In this document: piece after piece, positions 53,475 through 61,428 of the stretch
How positions within the stretch are numbered: the stretch's first letter is position 1
How the letters are laid out: each line of letters opens with the position of its first letter
Assembly: GCA_937898415.1 (NCBI GenBank)
Contig: CALDLA010000171.1
Coordinates: 1-64,000 of the forward strand
Source: an uncultured Prevotellaceae bacterium
Lineage (GTDB): Bacteria > Bacteroidota > Bacteroidia > Bacteroidales > Bacteroidaceae
Length of the DNA: 64,000 nt
Direction of reading: 5' to 3'
Notes under the pieces: generated by a model
Database searches by the model: none
What the model was told of the DNA's origin: nothing
The model's input: only the letters and a program-made list of their open reading frames with translations
Made by a program: the position numbers and the translations under genes

Positions 53475-54479
53475 ATGCCAAATGCAGTTAGACAAACCGT
53501 AGTTCAAAAGAAGAACGATCCATACATATATTTATATGTAATGGGGGAATGGTATTGCTACAATCCGCAAGAGCCTCCCCTGGGTCGTGGTGCCATGGGC
53601 GATGTTTATAGAGGCTACCGATGCAATAATGGAGCAATGATTGCCGTAAAACGAGTCAAAGATTTCTATGCCAACAACAGGATGATTCGCGAGCGTGCTC
53701 GTTTAGAGGCATCATTAGCATTTCGCCATCCAAATCTTGTTGAGATGATTGGCTGTTGCGAATATGCCCCGGACAATGGGCCGATTTTCATTTTGAGTCA
53801 CTTCGTTCAAGGTGAAGACATTGACAAATATGTCAAGGGATTTGCCGATTCGCCTAATAGGGTGGAAAAAATTTGCAAAGCCATTTGTTCTGTTTTAGAT
53901 GCCCTTGACTATGTTCATTCCCGTGGAGTTATTCACAGGGATATTAAGCCATCAAACATTATGATTGAGAATGGTTCTAATGTCAGATTGATGGACCTGG
54001 GCATCTCACGAATGAATGGTGGCAACAAGTTCTCAACGTGGGGTTTTATTGGTACGCCTCAATACTCTGCTCCAGAACAGATAAAGCGTGAAGAGGGCAA
54101 TACTGCTAATCCCATTAACGCAACGACAGACATCTATGAATTAGGAATAACCTTTTACGAGCTATTGACAGGTAAAAATCCGATGGACAGTGATTCTGAT
54201 GCAAAAACGCTTGTAAAGCAAATTTCGGAGCCTCTTCCATCTGACCCTGCCATTCCAAAGAAACTGATGAATGTTATATGGAAAGCAACAGAAAAAGAGC
54301 AGTCTAAGCGTTTTCAAACTGCGAAAGATTTCAAGAATGCCATAAATGAAGCGCTCCTCCCTGACCCGCCATTGATGGAAAGAATTTCACAGTGGCTGCA
54401 GAATCATTTAGTGGCATTAGTTTCCATAATAGTCGCTATTGCTGTTATTATCTTTTTCATTATACTTATTTTAATTTGA
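53475..54479 (+). CDS. Membrane Ser/Thr protein kinase 2
   Basis: 334 aa. PPLGRGAMGDVYRG, AVK with K59, HRDIKPSNIM (154-163, canonical Lys), DLG in place of DFG (174-176, the metal-binding Asp kept), and SAPE. A C-terminal TM helix (about 310-332) ends at the last residue, with no periplasmic part: a tail-anchored kinase. It differs from kinases 1 and 3, which are close paralogues. 16 bp after kinase 1 and 6 bp before the PP2C gene. Confidence 0.88.
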   Translation: MPNAVRQTVVQKKNDPYIYLYVMGEWYCYNPQEPPLGRGAMGDVYRGYRCNNGAMIAVKRVKDFYANNRMIRERARLEASLAFRHPNLVEMIGCCEYAPDNGPIFILSHFVQGEDIDKYVKGFADSPNRVEKICKAICSVLDALDYVHSRGVIHRDIKPSNIMIENGSNVRLMDLGISRMNGGNKFSTWGFIGTPQYSAPEQIKREEGNTANPINATTDIYELGITFYELLTGKNPMDSDSDAKTLVKQISEPLPSDPAIPKKLMNVIWKATEKEQSKRFQTAKDFKNAINEALLPDPPLMERISQWLQNHLVALVSIIVAIAVIIFFIILILI

Positions 54480-54485
54480 TTTTAT

Positions 54486-55559
54486 ATGGAGCTACAGAAA
54501 ATATATTCAGAAGGTAATGAACTATTGACAGCCTTTGCAGAGTCCCGTATTGGTGGAAGACCAGAAAATCAGGATTCTTACGGATGGCAGGACACCAGTT
54601 ATGGTTATCTTGTCACTGTCTGCGATGGAATGGGAGGTGGCCCAGGTGGCAAGACAGCCTCAACAATTGCCGTTAAAGAGATTGTTGCCGGTGTTTCTGA
54701 AGCAAATAAGGATGAGGAGATACCAAACATCATCATAAAAGCCATACGTAGGGCAAATATGGCAATTATTGAGGCTGGTAATAATAATGAGTCCCTTAAA
54801 GGCATGGGGTCTACAGCAACAGTGTTGTTGATTTCTGAAAAATCTGCTTATATAGCACATGTTGGAGACAGCAGGGTTTACCAATTACGTGGTACAAAGA
54901 AGATCTTTAGAACTTTTGACCATTCTATGGTGTTTGATATGGTTTCGCAAGGGGTTATTACCGAAGAGCAAGCCAGACTTTCAGCACAGTCAAATGTCAT
55001 AACACGTGCTTTGGGAATAAAGCCCGACGTAGAAGTGGAACTGCATGAGGTAAGCTACGAAATGGGGGACCGTTTCGTACTCTGTTCTGACGGAATTCAT
55101 GGTTCCATGCCTGAAAAAGAATTCATTAAAATGGTTGCGAACAAAAAAGGCAAACTTGGAAGTATCACCGATGACATAGCCACCTTTGTTGACAATATTG
55201 GAAGAACTTCTGGTGGAAATCATGATAATCTTACCATTGCAGTTGTTGAAACAAAAGTTAATTCAAAACTCAGACCGAAGATGTCAAAACAAGCAAAAAT
55301 TACAATGATGGGCCTAGTTGCCCTTCTCGCTATCAGTATTGCTTTAAACATTACGCAATGCGGTGGCTCGACAAGTGAAAGTAATAAAGTTGTTAATGAT
55401 AGTCTCATGCAAATGAAGGACTCTGTCGTAAAACAGAGTGCCAAAATTGAGGCTATGAAGAAATCAATTGCAGAAATTGATAAACAAGCAGGTTTGATTC
55501 CTGCAGGCAATATTGCACCTGTGGATTCAATTAAGAAAATAATCAAAAATAGTAAATAA
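54486..55559 (+). CDS. Membrane PP2C-type phosphatase 1
   Basis: 357 aa. GRPENQDSYGW (metal Asp30), VCDGMGGGPGGKTAS (Asp47), GMGSTATVLLI, AHVGDSRVYQLRG, FVLCSDGIHG and GGNHDNLTIAV: the complete PPM metal set. The region about 262-285 is TM, and a 70-residue helical part, including a coiled coil, lies beyond it. It would reverse the kinase action on the same membrane face. It is paralogous to phosphatase 2 (59928-61421). Confidence 0.9.
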   Translation: MELQKIYSEGNELLTAFAESRIGGRPENQDSYGWQDTSYGYLVTVCDGMGGGPGGKTASTIAVKEIVAGVSEANKDEEIPNIIIKAIRRANMAIIEAGNNNESLKGMGSTATVLLISEKSAYIAHVGDSRVYQLRGTKKIFRTFDHSMVFDMVSQGVITEEQARLSAQSNVITRALGIKPDVEVELHEVSYEMGDRFVLCSDGIHGSMPEKEFIKMVANKKGKLGSITDDIATFVDNIGRTSGGNHDNLTIAVVETKVNSKLRPKMSKQAKITMMGLVALLAISIALNITQCGGSTSESNKVVNDSLMQMKDSVVKQSAKIEAMKKSIAEIDKQAGLIPAGNIAPVDSIKKIIKNSK

Positions 55560-55560
55560 T

Positions 55561-56259
55561 ATGAAAATGAAGGTTTATTCAATTGGAAGAGAAGCCGGTT
55601 GTGACATCGTTATCAATGATAATTCAGATGCCACAAGTCGACGACACGCGACTCTTACTGTAATGCCATCAGGCAAGATGACCATTACCGACCAAAGTCG
55701 AAATGGAACGTATGTAAATGGTATTAAAATCTCTCCAAACGTGGCTGTGCCCGTAACCCGTAAGGACAACATCTCTTTTGCTCATGTTTACCGTTTAGAT
55801 TGGAATCTGATTCCAAAACCTGTAAGCATTTTGCAGTATGTCATTTATGGATTAATTGCCCTTGCTGTGGTTATTGGAGGTGTTATAGTCTATTCGCTAT
55901 TGTCTGGTTCACATGACAACCCAAGTGGAGGAGATTCACCGAAACCAACCACAGAAAAAGTTGACTCTTGCGAAACATGCAAGAAACCTATTTCGGAGTG
56001 TGAATTCCAAGGTAAACACCATCCAGAACAGGCACCGCCAAAGGCAGACACGTGCCAAACATGCAAAAAGCCTATTACTGATTGTGCTTATAAGGGAAAA
56101 CATCCAGTACAAGATAAGAAAAAGAAAAAGAAACAGGAGAAGAAGGGTGAGCAAGGTGAGAAAAAGTGTACAACTTGCGGAAAGCCAATCTCTAAATGTC
56201 CACATAAAGGGAAGCATCCCGACCCCAAAAAGAAGGAATTTACAAGAGGTGACAGATAA
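55561..56259 (+). CDS. FHA protein with three CCCH zinc-finger-like repeats beyond a TM helix
   Basis: 232 aa. FHA 5-75 with canonical IGR (R10), SRRHA and RNGTYVNG. A TM helix at 90-115. After it, three repeats of the form C-x2-C-x6-C-x5-H: C137/C140/C147/H153, C165/C168/C175/H181 and C203/C206/C213/H219, each with a KPI-S/T core and GKHP end, separated by a Lys-rich stretch. If zinc or iron is bound there, the FHA side would report on the metal or redox state of the envelope. No known family recognised. 1 bp after phosphatase 1. Confidence 0.85.
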   Translation: MKMKVYSIGREAGCDIVINDNSDATSRRHATLTVMPSGKMTITDQSRNGTYVNGIKISPNVAVPVTRKDNISFAHVYRLDWNLIPKPVSILQYVIYGLIALAVVIGGVIVYSLLSGSHDNPSGGDSPKPTTEKVDSCETCKKPISECEFQGKHHPEQAPPKADTCQTCKKPITDCAYKGKHPVQDKKKKKKQEKKGEQGEKKCTTCGKPISKCPHKGKHPDPKKKEFTRGDR

Positions 56260-56282
56260 AAACATTATTTAGAATTATTAGT

Positions 56283-57854
56283 ATGAGACTATTAAAAATT
56301 GGTCGCGATGCATCATGCGACATAGTTATGCACAGTGACAAAGTCAGTTCACTTCATGCAGAATTGACATTATTGAATAGTGGTGACATCATGCTGGAGG
56401 ATAAAGGTAGCCGTAATGGTACTTTCATTATGAATCAGCAAATAAAGCCCAATAAGCCAGTTAATGTGAGGCGTGGTGATGCTATACGCTTCGCTGATGT
56501 TGAGTTACAATGGAGTCAGGTACCGATGCCTGAGGACAACTCTGCTTATCAAGGATTGTATGGCATTGGAAGCCATTTTAACAATGATTTTCAGATTTCC
56601 GGATCAACTGTTAGTCGTTATCATGCCACTGTAAAGCATGGACGGGATGGGAAAATGTATATATTTGACCATAGCAAAAATGGAACTACTGTAGATGGGA
56701 CGAAGATACAATCCAACACGCCATATCGAATAAAAAAGAGTAGTGCAGTGGTTTGTGGCGGGGTACCAGTAGATCTTAGCCGTCTTCCTTGGCCAAGTGA
56801 AACATGGAAATATGTGCTTGGCATTGCTGCTTCAGTTCTTGTTCTTGTTGGTGTTGGATTTGGCGTTTGGAAAATAATTTCAGGTGGCACAAAGGAGAAG
56901 GATGACACACAATTGTATGCTCGTTACAGCAATTCTATTGTAATGGTTATGGGTATTTATCATTATGAATTGACAATTGGAGACAAGGATTTGGACAAGA
57001 TAAATGCCATTTTGGTTAAATATCTCGGACAAGAATACTATATCCCCAAACGAATGCTATGGAATGGAAATAGTCCAATTGACGTAAGCACAATTTCTCA
57101 AAAAAATCTTATTGACATTTTTGACAAAAAGGGAATCTATACTGGTACCGGGTTTTTCATATCGCAAGACGGTCAACTTATAACCAATCTGCATGTGGTA
57201 AAACCTTGGATATTTGACAAGGTTGGGCAAGCTTTGCAGGACTACTATACTGCAAAATTGGCTGGAGCGGTTGAACAGTTAAATCAAGTATTTGGAGCCA
57301 CTTCCTGGACAGCTTTAGTATCTCAAGTTAAGGTCGATGGCGTTCTAGATTATATTGCAATTTTACCTCAGGGAGAAACTTATGATGCTGATAACATCAT
57401 TAAATGCAAAGTTGTATCAGCAGGAAGTGATCCTCTTAAGGATGTTGCTTTATTACAGACGGTTTCAAAGAGTCTTCCGACTAAAAATTGTACTATAGTA
57501 AATATTGTTGATTCAATGGATGTGTCAGAAACTGCTTTAGCTGTTGGTGAACATGTCTATACTATAGGGTTCCCTGGTGGAAATGATGAAGACCTTATAC
57601 AAAAAGCATCTTCTGAAACTGGTATACAAGTTGTCGGGCAGGGAGGGAACATTATACAACAAAACTCTGAGTTTGATTTTGGATACAATGCACCTACAAC
57701 AAGTGGAGCAAGTGGGTCTCCTGTTTTTAACAAATACGGAATGCTTATAGGTGTACACCACCTAGGTAAGAGTAAAACAGATACTCAAGGTTATAATTAC
57801 GGAGTCAAAGCTATTTATATAAAGGAATTAATAGAATCACCACATCAAAAGTAA
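56283..57854 (+). CDS. FHA-FHA-TM-trypsin-like protease
   Basis: 523 aa. FHA1 at 1-75 (LKIGRDASCDIVM, SSLHAEL, RNGTF, all key residues present). FHA2 at 90-160 (YGIGSHFNNDF, SRYHATV, KNGTTVDG; the Arg is Ser97). A TM helix at 175-200. S1-type protease domain about 215-520: H304 in TNLHVVKPW, D387 in DPLKDVALL, and S477 in SGASGSPVF (the GxSGxP site). The three catalytic residues are kept. FHA domains face the cytoplasm and the protease the periplasm, so phosphorylation inside could control proteolysis outside. This is inference from topology. Confidence 0.9.
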   Translation: MRLLKIGRDASCDIVMHSDKVSSLHAELTLLNSGDIMLEDKGSRNGTFIMNQQIKPNKPVNVRRGDAIRFADVELQWSQVPMPEDNSAYQGLYGIGSHFNNDFQISGSTVSRYHATVKHGRDGKMYIFDHSKNGTTVDGTKIQSNTPYRIKKSSAVVCGGVPVDLSRLPWPSETWKYVLGIAASVLVLVGVGFGVWKIISGGTKEKDDTQLYARYSNSIVMVMGIYHYELTIGDKDLDKINAILVKYLGQEYYIPKRMLWNGNSPIDVSTISQKNLIDIFDKKGIYTGTGFFISQDGQLITNLHVVKPWIFDKVGQALQDYYTAKLAGAVEQLNQVFGATSWTALVSQVKVDGVLDYIAILPQGETYDADNIIKCKVVSAGSDPLKDVALLQTVSKSLPTKNCTIVNIVDSMDVSETALAVGEHVYTIGFPGGNDEDLIQKASSETGIQVVGQGGNIIQQNSEFDFGYNAPTTSGASGSPVFNKYGMLIGVHHLGKSKTDTQGYNYGVKAIYIKELIESPHQK

Positions 57855-57867
57855 AAAACGAATATAT

Positions 57868-59175
57868 ATGAAAAAGATAGTTATTTCTTTCTTGTCAGTT
57901 TTTATAATGCTACAGGTACAAGCTGTCGTTGTTCAGAAAGTATATTTGAAGAACGGAAGTGTTCTTAATGGATATATACAGAAACAGGACAAGAGTGACA
58001 ATATCACTTTCCGAAGTGAGAGTGCAATTATCTGTATAAATGGTAAAAATGCCACAACAACAGAACGTATATATAAAGTCAATGACTTAGATAAGAAATG
58101 GATTGAGTGGGCTGAAAAGAATGATGCCTTTAACGGTGTAGGCGACTCTCGTACGCTTACCCTAAATGAGGTAATATTTAATCATAGCAACAACTATGAT
58201 TATAATGACTCTATTGCTGTTATTGATGATGATAGAAGTGTTTTTGAAAACGAATTTAAGATTAGCCACCCCTCTGTGATGAAAGTAAGAGTTTTGGAGA
58301 AAGGACTAAACATTAAATATCTGGAACTTACTCCGAATACGTACAATTTCAGTTGGGACGATGTTGAATCTGTCAAAGCAGATCGACGCGAGAAAACCGC
58401 TCTTTCAGGAATCGACAGAATTTATCAACTTAATAATGGTCAAGAAGTACGTGGGCAATATGCAGGTGAGTCATATAATACACTTAGTTTGTACACCAAT
58501 AATGGTATGGTCGAAACGTTTGATATTGATAACGTTACTAAATACTTTTATAAGCCGCTCAATCCCAATCAAGACATTATGGAGCAAAGCGAACTCGTTG
58601 ATGTAGTAAGAACTAAGAACAATGGGACATTTCGTGGTATTATCGTTGAGCGTAATTTTGCAAGTGGCAGCAATTATCTTGTCATTCAGCAACAGACTGG
58701 TGCTTCGCAGATGCTCAAATTTGCTGATATAACTGAATATTCTAAAGAAGAGAATAATGATTATAAGCCAAAGTATGATGTTCTGTTGAAGAACGGTGAA
58801 GTGGTCATAAATCGTATTGCGACTGATTCTGTAGGAGTAAGTCCAAAGGGTACAACGCTGATTCTTGACAGTATCAACCACAATGTTGTCGTTCCCAAAG
58901 GAAGTGGGACCACAAAAATTATTGTAGAGTACCACAATCCCAACCATTTGTCAAGTGACCATTTGATTCTTGTCAAGGTGGACAAGGCAGTTGTAAAGAA
59001 GAAAACTATCTATAGTTTTAGTGCAAACATATTTGATATGACAAAATATTCTGCAAGAAGTGTAGAAACAAGTGTAAACAACACAACCAGGATTGAATAT
59101 GAGGTCGATAAGCAAGGGGTGTTCGCATTATACGACCAAAAAACAAAAAAAGCAATGCCATTCATTGTGAAATAA
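57868..59175 (+). CDS. Exported protein with KNG beta repeats
   Basis: 435 aa with a signal peptide (KKIVISFLSVFIMLQVQA). It has about four copies of a short unit near 24-60, 184-227, 245-290 and 304-340, with the pattern LKNGSVLNGYI or LNNGQEVRGQY, then a strand and a D-I/V-T-x-Y closing segment. Beta-rich, no enzyme motif. It lies after the protease and could be its substrate or the sensed ligand-binding partner. The family is not recognised. Confidence 0.7.
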   Translation: MKKIVISFLSVFIMLQVQAVVVQKVYLKNGSVLNGYIQKQDKSDNITFRSESAIICINGKNATTTERIYKVNDLDKKWIEWAEKNDAFNGVGDSRTLTLNEVIFNHSNNYDYNDSIAVIDDDRSVFENEFKISHPSVMKVRVLEKGLNIKYLELTPNTYNFSWDDVESVKADRREKTALSGIDRIYQLNNGQEVRGQYAGESYNTLSLYTNNGMVETFDIDNVTKYFYKPLNPNQDIMEQSELVDVVRTKNNGTFRGIIVERNFASGSNYLVIQQQTGASQMLKFADITEYSKEENNDYKPKYDVLLKNGEVVINRIATDSVGVSPKGTTLILDSINHNVVVPKGSGTTKIIVEYHNPNHLSSDHLILVKVDKAVVKKKTIYSFSANIFDMTKYSARSVETSVNNTTRIEYEVDKQGVFALYDQKTKKAMPFIVK

Positions 59176-59194
59176 TAGTAAAAGTAAGGAAAGA

Positions 59195-59890
59195 ATGAAT
59201 CTAAGAGAGGTAACTATCGGTCGTTCCCCCAATTGCGACATCTATCTTGATCAGAGATGCAAGTATGCCAGCAATATGCACGGTACGATATATTATGACG
59301 GCAATCAGCTGATGTTCAAGGACACCAGTTCCAATGGTACGATGATAAATAATATCAGCGTCCGGAAACGTGCTATCCCGATTCGTCGTGGAGACACAAT
59401 CATGATTGCTGGAAAATATCCAATTAATTGGAATCAAATAGATTCATTCTTTCCTTATACTCCTCCAAATCCAATAGGTACCATTGTTGATGTAAGCAGG
59501 ACTATATCGCAACAAGCAAGTAGTGCAGAGTCACTGAATCTTACGAAATGGAGTTGGGGGGCTTTTACACTATCGTGGATATGGGGATTCTTCAATGGCT
59601 GCTGGTGGATGTTCCTTGTGAAAATGGGCTTTTTTCTACTTAGTGCGTTGCTTTGGTGGATACCTTTTGCAGTTGTCTTTATATCAATTATAGATTTGGG
59701 AATATCTGTTTTCTTTGGCATGAAAGGAACAGAATGGGCTTGGAACAACCGTTCATGGAGTAGCATATCCAATTTCAGGCAGACTCAAGACACATGGAAC
59801 AAGGTAGGTCTTGCACTCTTTATTTTGGGAGTTGTACTTATTGTTCTTGCTGTCATATTCTCTTTAGCTGCAATCTCTCAGTATCTGTAA
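59195..59890 (+). CDS. FHA protein with TM domain (DUF2628-like)
   Basis: 231 aa. FHA 1-85: VTIGRSPNCDIYL with the phosphate-binding Arg, SNMHGTIYY, and SSNGTMINN. Then WSWGAFTLSWIWGFFNGCW and two or three more TM helices with FFGMKGTEWAWNNRSW between, similar to DUF2628 proteins. It would couple phosphothreonine recognition to a small membrane domain. Starts the second half of the operon. Confidence 0.82.
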   Translation: MNLREVTIGRSPNCDIYLDQRCKYASNMHGTIYYDGNQLMFKDTSSNGTMINNISVRKRAIPIRRGDTIMIAGKYPINWNQIDSFFPYTPPNPIGTIVDVSRTISQQASSAESLNLTKWSWGAFTLSWIWGFFNGCWWMFLVKMGFFLLSALLWWIPFAVVFISIIDLGISVFFGMKGTEWAWNNRSWSSISNFRQTQDTWNKVGLALFILGVVLIVLAVIFSLAAISQYL

Positions 59891-59927
59891 GGCAGATTTT
59901 CAACACATAATACAAGTAGAATTATCA

Positions 59928-61421
59928 ATGAATATTATAAAGTCGGATATAGTTTCACTACATGGTGTAGCGATTTCAATGATAGGAGGACGTCCTGAAA
60001 ACCAAGATGACATGGCTTATTTGGACACTCCTCTTGGATTCTTGATAATCGTTTGTGATGGCATGGGTGGTGGACCTGGAGGTAAAACAGCTTCATATAT
60101 TGTAAAACATGAAATAGCAGAAACTTTATGTGAATGTGGTCAGCAGACAGCGCGAGACCATGCTCTGAAGATGGCCGCCGCCCGTGCACACAAGGCTTTG
60201 GAAGACAAGATGATTGAAAACCCTGCTCTTAATGGCATGGGATCTACTTTTGTCGCTGTCTTGATTAACAGCCAGTCCGCTGTTATTGCTCACGCAGGAG
60301 ATAGCAGATGCTACAGGCTACATGGCAAAAAGTGCCTATTTCGTAGCCAAGACCACTCGCTCGTTGCAGAGCTTGTAAGAAAGAAGGTGATGACCGAAGA
60401 AGATGCCAGGATGTCACCACAGGCAAATGTTATAACACGTGGTCTTGGAAGCACAAATAATCATGTGCCAGAGATAGAGGAAATACCTTATAAGAAAGGT
60501 GACAGATTCGTTCTTTGTACTGATGGTGTTTGGGGAGCAATGCAACATCAAAAATTGCTTAAAGTGTTCACACAACCGATAGAGCAACAAAAACTTCTCT
60601 CAGACCTATCAGCGCAGGTAGACAAGATTGGTTTTGCAAAAGGAGGTGGTCATGACAATCATACGATTGCGATGTTTGAATTAGAGAAGGATTCGCAGTT
60701 AAAAGATAGTTTTTCGTGGAAGAATAAAATATTGTATGTACTTGCTATTCTGTGTATTCTTGTTTTGATACTGTTATGTATAAAAGATTTTGTATTGACA
60801 CAGAAAGATTTTAATAGTAACACTCAGGAATATAAAAGCACTATAAAATTCAATAAATATATATATTCAGATGATACACAAAATGGAAATGCGACTTCTG
60901 ATCCACCTTTAGCAGGAGATAAGGAAAATCAAGATACTGGATTTGTTAAGAACAGTGATATCGATACTTCTTCAGCAAAATGGGAAATAGACGAAGTTGT
61001 ATCTGGAGAGTATGTTAGAGAACAAAAAGCAGGTACTATAATAGGAGATAAAAGAGATTCAAAGAACATCCAAAACAAAAAAACACTTTTGCGACAAGAT
61101 GTTCCTCAAGAAATCATAGATTGTCTTAGCAACGCAAAGAATGTGAAGGAGAAGAATTTAAAAGCTGCACAAATAAAAATGGGAGAATACCATGACAAAG
61201 TTTTACAGCTGACGGATTCATTAGAAATTAGAACCACTGATAAGCGAATATTACATAAAGTCGCCATTTTTAAGAACAATGTTAGTCAAGAGAAATTATG
61301 GTGGATAGACGGAAACAAAAATATAGAAGGTTTTTATTGTACGCTCTATCCTAAAGTTATTGATAAATATTCTGCTGATATGGTTGAAATAAAGAAGAGT
61401 TTGGAACAAGTAACAGAATAG
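59928..61421 (+). CDS. Membrane PP2C-type phosphatase 2
   Basis: 497 aa. GRPENQDDMAY (metal Asp27), VCDGMGGGPGGKTAS (Asp44), GMGSTFVAVLI, AHAGDSRCYRLHG, FVLCTDGVWG and KGGGHDNHTIA: all metal residues kept. A TM helix at about 268-290 is followed by about 200 polar residues outside. It is paralogous to phosphatase 1 but with a longer outer part. Seven bp before kinase 3. Confidence 0.9.
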   Translation: MNIIKSDIVSLHGVAISMIGGRPENQDDMAYLDTPLGFLIIVCDGMGGGPGGKTASYIVKHEIAETLCECGQQTARDHALKMAAARAHKALEDKMIENPALNGMGSTFVAVLINSQSAVIAHAGDSRCYRLHGKKCLFRSQDHSLVAELVRKKVMTEEDARMSPQANVITRGLGSTNNHVPEIEEIPYKKGDRFVLCTDGVWGAMQHQKLLKVFTQPIEQQKLLSDLSAQVDKIGFAKGGGHDNHTIAMFELEKDSQLKDSFSWKNKILYVLAILCILVLILLCIKDFVLTQKDFNSNTQEYKSTIKFNKYIYSDDTQNGNATSDPPLAGDKENQDTGFVKNSDIDTSSAKWEIDEVVSGEYVREQKAGTIIGDKRDSKNIQNKKTLLRQDVPQEIIDCLSNAKNVKEKNLKAAQIKMGEYHDKVLQLTDSLEIRTTDKRILHKVAIFKNNVSQEKLWWIDGNKNIEGFYCTLYPKVIDKYSADMVEIKKSLEQVTE

Positions 61422-61428
61422 TACTGGT

